From Bacillota bacterium (lineage in GTDB: Bacteria > Bacillota_A > Clostridia > DSM-8532): DNA of 39,990 nucleotides. Where the stretch lies: NCBI GenBank assembly GCA_023424865.1, contig JAFADM010000134.1, positions 1 to 39,990 of the forward strand. The letters run 5' to 3'. Positions 24,750-32,655 of the stretch are shown here, in pieces (within the stretch, counting starts at the first letter, position 1; each line of letters starts with the position of its first letter). The notes below the pieces were generated by a model. The model had not been told where the DNA came from. It ran no database searches and saw only the letters and a list, made by a program, of their open reading frames with translations. The position numbers and the translations under genes were made by a program.

Positions 24750-25703
24750 ATGCAGCTTTCAAGGGCGTCAGCCTTAAACCGGAACAGAAAATACAGCTTT
24801 TCGCGGCTTTTATCCCGGGACTTCAAGCAAAATAAATGGAAATACCTCATTGTTATACCGGTTCTTATTTATTTTATTCTCTTTGCCTATAAACCCATGT
24901 ACGGGGTTATCATTGCCTTTATGCGCTACCGTCCCGCACTGGGGATTTTTAACAGTCCTTGGGTGGGGCTTCAGCAATTTGAAACCTTTTTCAAGGACAT
25001 CTATTTCTGGAGGCTTTTAAAAAATACCTTCAGCATCAGCGGGCTTTCCATACTTTTCGGCTTCCCCGCGCCTGTGATACTGGCGCTGCTTCTTAATGAG
25101 ATTCGATGCCGGTGGTTTAAACGAACGGTCCAGACCATTTCCTACATGCCCTATTTTATATCCATGGTGGTCCTGTGCGGGCTTTTAAAGTCCTTCTGCC
25201 AGACCGACGGTGTTTTTAACGATCTTATTGCCGCCCTGGGTGGCACAAGAGCCAATCTTTTGTCGGACAAGAACCTGTTTTACGGTATCTATGTGGGATC
25301 GGGCATATGGCAGGGTATCGGCTGGGATTCCATCATTTATCTGGCCGCTCTGGCGGGCATTGACCAGGAGCAGTATGAAGCGGCCCATATTGACGGGGCC
25401 GGACGCTTCCGGCAGATGTTTTCCATAACCCTGCCGGGACTTATGCCCACCGTTACCATTTTATTTATCCTCCGGATGGGAGGCATCCTCAATGTGGGCT
25501 TTGAAAAAATCCTGCTGCTGTACCAGCCTCTTACCTATGAGGTGGCGGATGTCATCTCCACCTATGTTTACCGCAAAGGTATACTGGAGGCCAATTACAG
25601 CTATTCCACAGCAGTCGGGCTGTTTAATTCACTGGTCAATATCTGCTTTCTTATGGCTACCAACGCCATGGGCAAACGCGTGAATCAAACCGGTCTGTTT
25701 TGA
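24750..25703 (+). CDS. Sugar ABC transporter permease, LplB type
   Basis: A 317-residue inner-membrane permease of the CUT1 family with about six transmembrane helices. The ATG at 24750 has AAAGGGGGCC upstream; a TTG frame from 24690 starts inside the intercistronic hairpin. The first helix reads YLIVIPVLIYFILFAY. The cytoplasmic loop that docks with the ATPase is EAAHIDGAGRFRQMFSITLPGL. It pairs with the permease 18 nt downstream and the lipoprotein upstream. The ATPase is missing from the operon. Confidence 0.93.
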   Translation: MQLSRASALNRNRKYSFSRLLSRDFKQNKWKYLIVIPVLIYFILFAYKPMYGVIIAFMRYRPALGIFNSPWVGLQQFETFFKDIYFWRLLKNTFSISGLSILFGFPAPVILALLLNEIRCRWFKRTVQTISYMPYFISMVVLCGLLKSFCQTDGVFNDLIAALGGTRANLLSDKNLFYGIYVGSGIWQGIGWDSIIYLAALAGIDQEQYEAAHIDGAGRFRQMFSITLPGLMPTVTILFILRMGGILNVGFEKILLLYQPLTYEVADVISTYVYRKGILEANYSYSTAVGLFNSLVNICFLMATNAMGKRVNQTGLF

Positions 25704-25721
25704 CGCCGAAGGAGGATTTCC

Positions 25722-26600
25722 ATGAAAAAGAGAAGCCTGGGAGACTGGCTTTTTGACAGTGTAAACCTGATGTTTATGCTGGTGCTGGTCTTAGTAACCC
25801 TGTACCCCATGTACTATGTGCTTTGTGCGTCGGTCAGCGACAACACCTACCTGGTATCCCATCCCGGGGTTCTTTTCCGCCCTCACGGGCTGACTCTGGG
25901 GGCCTACCGGATGACCTTTCAGCACCCGCTCATTGGCAGCGGGTACCGGAATATTCTCATTGTTCTGGGGGTGTCCCTGCCGCTTAATCTCCTGATGACT
26001 CTTTTCTGCGGTTATTTTATGGCAGCTAAAAATGTTCTGTTTAAAAAATACATTGTGTTTTTTATGATGCTTACCATGTTCTTTTCCGGAGGACTTATTC
26101 CGGGGTATCTCAATATCCGTTCTCTGGGACTTTTCAATACGCTCTGGGCACTGATCCTGCCGGGATCCCTTTCCCTCTACAACGCCATTATCTGCAAAAC
26201 CGCCATTGAAGGCATTCCCGACGGACTGGTGGAGTCGGCCTATATTGACGGAGCCAATGATCTGATTATCCTGTTTAAAATAATCACCCCACTGATTATG
26301 CCTACAACGGCAGTTCTTCTTCTTTACTATGGCGTCGGCCACTGGAACAACTGGTTTACCGCTTCCATTTACATCACCGACAGCCACCGCCTTCCCATAC
26401 AGAATGTTCTGCGGGCGCTGCTAATAGCAAACTCAGAGGTTCTGGGCAGCGGGGAGATTGTGGGGGACGAATACGACAGCTATGCGGAGACCATTAAATA
26501 CGCCGCCATTATTGTCACTACCCTGCCGGTATTGTGCATTTATCCCTTTTTACAGAAGTATTTTGTCAAAGGCGTGATGATTGGCGCCGTCAAGGGATAA
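25722..26600 (+). CDS. Sugar ABC transporter permease, LplC/YtcP type
   Basis: A 292-residue CUT1 permease with six predicted transmembrane helices and the ATPase-docking loop ESAYIDGANDLIILFKIITPL. AAGGAGGA precedes the ATG, 18 nt after the other permease. Its C-terminus (YPFLQKYFVKGVMIGAVKG) is nearly the same as that of the partial permease at the window start, so the two transporters are related copies. It should form the channel with the LplB-type subunit. Confidence 0.93.
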   Translation: MKKRSLGDWLFDSVNLMFMLVLVLVTLYPMYYVLCASVSDNTYLVSHPGVLFRPHGLTLGAYRMTFQHPLIGSGYRNILIVLGVSLPLNLLMTLFCGYFMAAKNVLFKKYIVFFMMLTMFFSGGLIPGYLNIRSLGLFNTLWALILPGSLSLYNAIICKTAIEGIPDGLVESAYIDGANDLIILFKIITPLIMPTTAVLLLYYGVGHWNNWFTASIYITDSHRLPIQNVLRALLIANSEVLGSGEIVGDEYDSYAETIKYAAIIVTTLPVLCIYPFLQKYFVKGVMIGAVKG

Positions 26601-26684
26601 TAGGGCTTTATTGAGCGGCAGCCATAAATTCTTACTCATAGCGCCTTAGCCCTCAATTCCCATTATAGCGCCGGAAATCTGTCG

Positions 26685-26713
26685 TTGTAGACAGAAGGGG
26701 ACAATGGTATACT
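26685..26713 (+). promoter_or_regulatory. Promoter of the GH42 gene with dyad over the -35
   Basis: TTGTAG (26685-26690) and TATACT (26708-26713) are 17 bp apart, with TGG before the -10. CTGTC-GTTGTA-GACAG (26679-26694) is a dyad covering the -35, a place where a repressor would compete with polymerase. The enzyme can thus be made apart from the transporter genes. Confidence 0.7.
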
Positions 26714-26743
26714 GTACCCAAAATCGATCAGGAGGATATCCCC

Positions 26744-28729
26744 ATGAAGGAAAGCATTGCTGTCAGGGTCCGGCCCCCGTATCTGGGTGTGGCCTATTAC
26801 CCTGAGGATTGGCCTGAAGCTCAGATTGACTATGATATCTCAATGATGAAAAAAGCTGGCATTACGGTGGCTCGTATCGGAGAGTTTGCATGGCATAAAA
26901 TGGAGCCCAGGAGAGGCGAATACGACTTCAAGTGGCTCCATCGGGTGGTGGAGAAGCTCTATGAAGCCGGAATTGCCGTGGTGATGGGAACCCCTACAGC
27001 CACGCCTCCGCGCTGGCTAACAAAGCTACATCCGGATATGCTGGTTCTTAACGAAAACGGAATGAAGACCGTTCATGGCGGAAGGCGGCACTGCTGCTCA
27101 AATAACCCTCATTACCGGGAATACAGCGCTTTAATTACCGAGGCTCTGGCTAAGGAATTCGGGTCCGATCCCAATATTATCGGATGGCAGATCGATAATG
27201 AAATTTATACCTTTGGCAACGGCTGTTTGTGCGAGCATTGCCAACAGGCCTTTTATAACCGGCTGAAAGCAAAATTCGGGGATATAGACGGGGTTAACAA
27301 TGCCTGGAACCTCAACCTGTTCAGCCAGTGGTATGATTCCTTTGAGGATATCCCGGCTCCGGCCAACGCCTGGCATAACCCTCATTTGATTATGGAATGG
27401 CAAATCAGCCAGAATGAAAATCATGTTGATTATGTGGCCATGCAGGCGGATATCCTGCACAAATATACCAAAGCTCCCGTAGGAACGGATACCATGCCCT
27501 TTAATGGCATGGACTACCGGAGGATGTATGAGAAGCTGGATATCGCCCAGTTTAACCATTACAATACTCCCGAAAATCTGTACTGCTGCGCTTTGTGGTT
27601 TGATTTTCTGCGTACCCTGAAGGAGCAGCCCTTCTGGAATACGGAAACCGCTTCCTGCTGGAACGGAAGTACATCCATATATCAATCCATTAAGCCGGAA
27701 GGCTACAACCGGGTGAATTCCTGGCTTCCCATTGCTTTGGGGGGCGAAGCCAATATGTACTGGCTCTGGCGCACCCACTGGGCAGGACATGAGCTGACCC
27801 ACGGCTCGGTGCTGGATTCAACAGGAAGGCCCATGCATATTTTCGGAGAGGTAAAGGAAGTTTCGGACGGGTATGAGAAAACCGCTGAGTTTATCACAAA
27901 ATCAAGGGTTAAAACCGAGGTAGCTTTTCACTTTACCTCACTTAATTGGAATATGATGGAATCGCAGTCTCTGGTGGGGGGCGTCAAATACATGGACGCG
28001 GTAAATACCTGCTATAAGCCGGTTATCGACAGCGGCCTGCGGCCTGATGTGGTGGATGCGGTTCAGGATTTATCGGGATACAAATTGATTTTTTCGCCGT
28101 TTATGATGACGCTGGAAGAAGCGGATCTCCCCACCAGAATAGGCGAATGGGTTAAAAACGGCGGGACCTGGGTGGTTGGCCCCTTATCCGATATCCGCAC
28201 CGCCAACGGCACCCGTTACACCGAAAACTATCTGGGAACGGTTGAAAAGCTGACAGGTGCGAAATGGCTATACGGAATTCCCGACACGGAAGGCAATATC
28301 AAAACCATGTGGCTTAACGGCGACACCTTTTCCGGAGGCACCTGGTACGATGTGTTTGACGAGGAAGAAGAAAATGTACTTGTTAATATCACAAAGGGCC
28401 ACAGCGCCATTAACGGCAAGGCCACCGTTATTGTCCGCCGCGTGGGCAAGGGGACGGTCTTTATAGTGGGTACCCTTCCTTCCCATGAGGATATGAAGAA
28501 AATCATTGCCGGTGCCTGTGAAGCTGCCGGTATCCCATACGGAATGAGTGAGGGCTCGGTTATCGCCTCGCCCCGGGCCGGTGAGGAAAACGGGCTTATT
28601 CTCATTGAGTACGGCAATCAGCAGGGGGCCTATTACCTCCCCTGTGAAATGACCAATCTCCTCACCGGAAAACGACACAGCGGAAAATATGAGCTTTCTC
28701 CCTATGAAGTGGCTGTTTTTAAGGCCTAA
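26744..28729 (+). CDS. GH42 beta-galactosidase, zinc-type, cytoplasmic
   Basis: A 661-residue enzyme that hydrolyses terminal beta-galactosides. The classic N-terminus GVAYYPEDWPE is present. The acid/base is E153 in IDNEIYTFGNGC and the nucleophile is E301 in WNTETASCW. The zinc cluster of the family is complete: C118, C161, C163 and C166 (GNGCLCEHC). The flavodoxin-like trimer domain follows (about 390-590), then a small beta domain to the end. No signal peptide is present. AGGAGG lies 9 nt before the ATG. It follows the second sugar transporter, which fits hydrolysis of imported galacto-oligosaccharides. Its stop codon overlaps that of the opposing GH2 gene. Confidence 0.93.
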   Translation: MKESIAVRVRPPYLGVAYYPEDWPEAQIDYDISMMKKAGITVARIGEFAWHKMEPRRGEYDFKWLHRVVEKLYEAGIAVVMGTPTATPPRWLTKLHPDMLVLNENGMKTVHGGRRHCCSNNPHYREYSALITEALAKEFGSDPNIIGWQIDNEIYTFGNGCLCEHCQQAFYNRLKAKFGDIDGVNNAWNLNLFSQWYDSFEDIPAPANAWHNPHLIMEWQISQNENHVDYVAMQADILHKYTKAPVGTDTMPFNGMDYRRMYEKLDIAQFNHYNTPENLYCCALWFDFLRTLKEQPFWNTETASCWNGSTSIYQSIKPEGYNRVNSWLPIALGGEANMYWLWRTHWAGHELTHGSVLDSTGRPMHIFGEVKEVSDGYEKTAEFITKSRVKTEVAFHFTSLNWNMMESQSLVGGVKYMDAVNTCYKPVIDSGLRPDVVDAVQDLSGYKLIFSPFMMTLEEADLPTRIGEWVKNGGTWVVGPLSDIRTANGTRYTENYLGTVEKLTGAKWLYGIPDTEGNIKTMWLNGDTFSGGTWYDVFDEEEENVLVNITKGHSAINGKATVIVRRVGKGTVFIVGTLPSHEDMKKIIAGACEAAGIPYGMSEGSVIASPRAGEENGLILIEYGNQQGAYYLPCEMTNLLTGKRHSGKYELSPYEVAVFKA

Positions 28730-31428
28730 TCAAGAAACATAGCCCGGAGCTCTTCAAAGGAAAGGCTTTGATCCGGTTCTTCCCTGCATTGGGCAGCGTA
28801 GCGGAGGAGGCTGTTGTAATACTGGCGAACCTCCGGCTTATGAAGGCGGCTTTTTACCTCGCTTGCGGAAACAATTAAACGGCCTGGGCCTGCGGAAACT
28901 TCAAACAAAAGGCCCAGGCTGTTATTTCTTGAAAAATTGTCTATAACCCGCACGATGGGACGGAGCTTTTCCGAAAAGCGGTCCAGGAGGATGGGGCGGG
29001 CATTGAAGCAAAGGCCGTGCCATTGCCACTGGGCATATTCCCGGGTTGGAAAGGCATCAAGTGCCGGGTGAAGGGAATCAATAAGAAGCCCCATGGTTCC
29101 GGGAGCAGGGGGAAGGCCTTTTTTTTGGGTCCCCTCGAGGAACATGGGATAACACCAGAAATCAGTGGCAAAGAAGCCCGGCAAACTGTATTGCTCCGAA
29201 GCCGAAGCGGTAAAGAGCACCACGGTTCTGCCCTCTTGGAGGGCTTGCACCACTTCCTCCGAATAGAACCAGGCCACAAGGACCTCCCTGTCAGAGGCAA
29301 GCTCCGCCGACGGATACAGCCACAGGTCATAAGCGGTTTGGAGGTGCCCCAGGGTAAGCGTGAGCCGGGCCTCACAAGGCTCCGTCACCGGAGGAACGGC
29401 AAAGGAAAAGGAGGCTCCCTTTGTTAAGGCCCCTCTGGGAGCCGTCACAGAGTCCGCAGTGCAGGAGTAAAGCAGGGTGTTTTCACTGTGCAGCGTGAGA
29501 AGCAGCTCCCCCTCCACCGGTTGAGCTCCGAAATTATATAGGAGCACCTCCAGTTCAAGGGTGTCCCCTTCGGCGTAGGTATAGCGGGGAAGCTTTGCCA
29601 GGAGCACCTGGGGCGCGCAGAAGCGGCGCCATTCTTCCTGCGAAACGAGTCCCTTGGAGCGGAAAAAGCTGTCCAGTATTCCCACCAGAGCGGTTCCCTG
29701 CCCAGGAAAATCCTGGAGTCCCAGCATTTGGAAGCCGGTCATGCCGGGAGTGCGCAAAAGGGCTTCAATATCCTCACGGTAGCATTGAAGGGCAAGCCTG
29801 CCGGAGGCCTCAAAAAAGGCTTCCGCAAGAGGGGTGAGCCCTTTTTGCTGTAATTCTTTTTCCAGCCGGTTAAGAACGGTGGGATACAAGGGCCCTGTAT
29901 AATCGTCCCTTTCATCCAGCCGGGGGAAGATTTGGAACTGGCCGGTTTCGTGGGCAATGAGGGGGATGGGGGAAAGTTCAAGAGCCTCCGTATAGTCTGC
30001 GGAGGCGGAGGGGGTGTCCCCTGTTTGAATATGACCCAAAGGCAAATCCGCATGGGCAAAGGAGCCTCGGATATTGTGGCTCTTATCGGTGCGCATCATA
30101 ATCCAGCAGTCGTCAGAGGGAATACACAGGGGATCTCCCAGAAAATTATTGGCTCCCTGGGTATATACCTTATCGGCTCTTAAGCTCCGGCACAGGCTGA
30201 TCAGGTCCTTGAAGCAGGCGGGATCGCCTGTCATTTCATTGCCCACGGCAAAGATGAAAAAGGAAGGGTGATTGCCGAATTCCTTTAAAAGCTTTATGGA
30301 CTGGTCATACAAAAAGCTGTTTAATACAGAGTTGTGGCGGGGATGGCCTTCCGGGTAAAACCTGGTGCCGAAGCAAGGGAGCTCCACCTGCAAATACATC
30401 CCCAACCGGTCGGCCGCCTCAAAGGCCGCCTCTGGAGGGCACCAGCTGTGAAAACGGTAATGGTTGAGCCCATAAGACTTCATCTGCTCTAAAAGGGCCA
30501 GCCAGGCGGAAACGGTGGTGGGGCAGGCGCCGGTTAAGGGAAAAATAGCACAGTCCACCGTACCCCTTAAAGAAACAGGCAGTCCGTTAACCTTGAGGCA
30601 GCGGCCTTCCTTTGCCACTGTCCGGAAAAAGCCTCTCAGCGACAGCGTTTGCTCTTCCAAATGTAAGGAAAGCATGTAATACACCGGGTTAAATTCATCC
30701 CAAAGGCAGGGCTTCAGAACCGGGAGGACAAGGGTATGCTCCGAAATTCCGGTAGGAAGGCTCAGTGTTTCCTGCTGGGTATCCGGACAATAGATTTTTC
30801 CGGCCCCTTTTGGCTGAGCGTTTATTGCAAGCCTCTGCTGACAGGCCGGTCCGGTGTTTTCTAGTGTAAGCCGGATGTGGAACAGCTTCTTTTCAGGATC
30901 GCCTGTAACCATACCCTGTATCATGTGTACAGGCGGCAAAGCCTTGAGCAGTATCTTGCCAAGAATACCGTTCCAGTTGGTCTGGGTGTGATCCGTGTAC
31001 TGGTGGCCGCTTATGAGTTCGTCCGGGAAGTGGGGATCCTTTTTAAGGTCATTATTCACTTCAACAACCAGCGTATGCTTTCCGGGAGTCAGCGCCCGGG
31101 TTAAATCGTAACTCTGTGGAATAATGGTTTCACCGGAGGACCCCGTTAACAGGCCGTCCACAAATACCCGGGTAAGCTTAGTCCTCTCCATATAAAGAAA
31201 AATCCGCTTTCCCTGCCATTCTTCGGGGATAGCCACTTCCTTTTTATAAAAGGCGCTGCCGGTGTAGGGCCTCACCCGGCTCAAATAGCGAAGCTCGCTT
31301 CCGTCAAGGCTCCACTCTCCCTTGCAGCTTATTTCTGTTGTGGATGGAAGAAGAATGGAATCGTCAAAGCTTTCAGGGTAAGAAGTATCAAGAGCCAGGC
31401 CCCATTGGCCGGATAAATTCATCTCCAT
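28726..31428 (-). CDS. GH2-family glycoside hydrolase, cytoplasmic
   Basis: A 900-residue enzyme with the GH2 order: sugar-binding jelly roll (about 1-170, with FYKKEVAIPEEWQGKRIFLYMER), Ig-like domain (about 180-275), TIM barrel (about 280-600) and C-terminal beta domains. The acid/base is E398 in VGNEM and the probable nucleophile is E494 in IAHETG. The start at 31428 has GGAGGG just upstream, where an in-frame TTG at 31446 has none. No signal peptide is seen. GH2 includes beta-galactosidases, glucuronidases and mannosidases; the adjacent GH42 and GH35 enzymes favour a galactoside or uronide target, by context only. It has its own promoter and follows the AraC gene on the same strand. Confidence 0.82.
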   Translation of the reverse strand: MEMNLSGQWGLALDTSYPESFDDSILLPSTTEISCKGEWSLDGSELRYLSRVRPYTGSAFYKKEVAIPEEWQGKRIFLYMERTKLTRVFVDGLLTGSSGETIIPQSYDLTRALTPGKHTLVVEVNNDLKKDPHFPDELISGHQYTDHTQTNWNGILGKILLKALPPVHMIQGMVTGDPEKKLFHIRLTLENTGPACQQRLAINAQPKGAGKIYCPDTQQETLSLPTGISEHTLVLPVLKPCLWDEFNPVYYMLSLHLEEQTLSLRGFFRTVAKEGRCLKVNGLPVSLRGTVDCAIFPLTGACPTTVSAWLALLEQMKSYGLNHYRFHSWCPPEAAFEAADRLGMYLQVELPCFGTRFYPEGHPRHNSVLNSFLYDQSIKLLKEFGNHPSFFIFAVGNEMTGDPACFKDLISLCRSLRADKVYTQGANNFLGDPLCIPSDDCWIMMRTDKSHNIRGSFAHADLPLGHIQTGDTPSASADYTEALELSPIPLIAHETGQFQIFPRLDERDDYTGPLYPTVLNRLEKELQQKGLTPLAEAFFEASGRLALQCYREDIEALLRTPGMTGFQMLGLQDFPGQGTALVGILDSFFRSKGLVSQEEWRRFCAPQVLLAKLPRYTYAEGDTLELEVLLYNFGAQPVEGELLLTLHSENTLLYSCTADSVTAPRGALTKGASFSFAVPPVTEPCEARLTLTLGHLQTAYDLWLYPSAELASDREVLVAWFYSEEVVQALQEGRTVVLFTASASEQYSLPGFFATDFWCYPMFLEGTQKKGLPPAPGTMGLLIDSLHPALDAFPTREYAQWQWHGLCFNARPILLDRFSEKLRPIVRVIDNFSRNNSLGLLFEVSAGPGRLIVSASEVKSRLHKPEVRQYYNSLLRYAAQCREEPDQSLSFEELRAMFLD

Positions 31429-31495
31429 GAGAATCCCTCCAAACAAGCATAGAACCCATACACCTAAAAAGAATGCAGGGCTGAAATCTGGTTTT

Positions 31496-31525
31496 ATTCT
31501 AGATCACCGGCCCTGTCAGGTACAA
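31496..31525 (-). promoter_or_regulatory. Candidate promoter of the GH2 gene
   Basis: On the - strand, TTGTAC (31525-31520) and TAGAAT (31501-31496) are 18 bp apart, placing the start about 60 nt before the GH2 ATG. Just upstream, GGGCAAATT (31542) and GAGCAGTTT (31563) lie 21 bp apart and resemble the GAGCAATT pair at 32561-32589, though on the opposite face relative to transcription. Confidence 0.5.
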
Positions 31526-31584
31526 TGCTTTGTCCCCAATAGGGCAAATTCTTGAAAGAGATGAGCAGTTTTCTTTAAAAGAGG

Positions 31585-32427
31585 TTACATGGAATGCGCC
31601 CGATAGGCTTTTGGGGTAAGCCCTGTTGCCTTTTTGAAGGTTGTACAGAAGCTGGCTTCGCTATTAAAGCCACTTCTAAAGGCTATTTCCTTAATAGGAT
31701 AATCCGTGGTTTTAAGGAAGAACCTTGCCAGATCCACCCGGGCTCTCAGGATATATTCATGTGGGGTGTAGCCGGTTTCCTTTTTAAAAACCCGTGTAAA
31801 ATAGAAGGGGCTCAGGGCTACTCTCCGTGAAAGCAGATCAAGGGACAAAGCCTGGTCCGCGTTTTCCGATATATAAGCCAGGGTATCTTCCACTGCATGG
31901 GTTTGGCTTTTTTGGGGAGAGGTTTCGTTAACGCAAAGGATAAGCTCGGTAAAAAGGTCGGTAAGAAATTTGGAGAGCAGGGCCTCGTTTACCTTGCTTT
32001 TTTCGTGAAAGGCATCAAAAAGCTTCTTCAGGCACCTTTCGGCTGAATAGGGATTTCTTGGGAAAAGGGTGATGCCTTGCTCGGTGACGGTCTCAAAATA
32101 GGGCCTTGCCAGGATTCCGTCAAAATGCACCCAATAAATTTCCCAACGGCTCCAGGTATAGTATTTGTGAGGCCGGTAGCAATCCATGAAAAAAAGTGAT
32201 CCGGCCTTCAGCAGCACGGCTTTACCATCTTGCTCCACATAACCGGTTCCCGATTGGACATACAGAATTAAAAAGCTGTTGTAGTTCTGACGATCCACAC
32301 TGTAGCGCTCATTGCAATGATAATGGCCCGTGCATAGAACATAAAAAAACATTTTTCTGGCCTGGGCGCTGGCGGTATGAAAATAAACGTGGGAGTTCTC
32401 CAGAACACCGGGATAAGTTTCCTTCAT
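31585..32427 (-). CDS. AraC-family transcriptional regulator (cupin sensor)
   Basis: A 280-residue regulator. The ATG at 32427 has AAAGGGG upstream; the longer frame to 32532 contains the gene's own promoter. Residues 30-130 form an AraC arabinose-binding-like cupin (YVQSGTGYVEQDGKAVLLKAGSLFF). The last 100 residues hold the helix-turn-helix pair, SLDLLSRRVALSPFYFTRVFKK and IKEIAFRSGFNSEASFCTTFKK. It lies between a GH2 gene and a divergent DUF5107-GH35 operon and is the likely activator of both, sensing an intracellular sugar. Confidence 0.9.
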   Translation of the reverse strand: MKETYPGVLENSHVYFHTASAQARKMFFYVLCTGHYHCNERYSVDRQNYNSFLILYVQSGTGYVEQDGKAVLLKAGSLFFMDCYRPHKYYTWSRWEIYWVHFDGILARPYFETVTEQGITLFPRNPYSAERCLKKLFDAFHEKSKVNEALLSKFLTDLFTELILCVNETSPQKSQTHAVEDTLAYISENADQALSLDLLSRRVALSPFYFTRVFKKETGYTPHEYILRARVDLARFFLKTTDYPIKEIAFRSGFNSEASFCTTFKKATGLTPKAYRAHSM

Positions 32428-32503
32428 ATAAACCCCTTTAAACGCCTCTTTGACCGAAAGGCGGCTATGTGAGAGCAATTTTGTGAAAATCTGAACTATT
32501 GCC

Positions 32504-32532
32504 ATTATACTTCTCTCAGGTTTACCAGTCAA
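32504..32532 (-). promoter_or_regulatory. Strong promoter of the AraC gene
   Basis: On the - strand, TTGACT (32532-32527) and a perfect TATAAT (32509-32504) are 17 bp apart. Transcription starts near 32497, about 70 nt before the ATG at 32427. A GAGCAATT copy (32473-32480) lies inside this leader and could allow self-repression. Confidence 0.85.
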
Positions 32533-32560
32533 ACCAGCATAATAGTATGATTTTAGAGAA

Positions 32561-32589
32561 GAGCAATTTTTTTAAACAAGTGAGCAATT
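32561..32589 (+). promoter_or_regulatory. GAGCAATT direct repeats, probable AraC operator
   Basis: GAGCAATT is present at 32561-32568 and 32582-32589, exactly 21 bp apart, in the divergent region 67-95 bp before the DUF5107 start. AraC-type activators bind two direct half-sites 21 bp apart. A third copy is at 32473-32480. The downstream promoter has only a poor -10 (TGA-TACCAT, 32616-32624) and no clear -35, as expected when an activator is needed. Confidence 0.65.
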
Positions 32590-32655
32590 GGCGGTAATGG
32601 GTTTTTTATTCCCTGTGATACCATTTAAATAGAGTGGACGAAGGGAGGAACAGGA

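Noticed and set aside
32428..32532. Upstream extension of the cupin-AraC gene to 32532
   Set aside because: A perfect TATAAT promoter lies inside it, and the ATG at 32427 has AAAGGGG in front.
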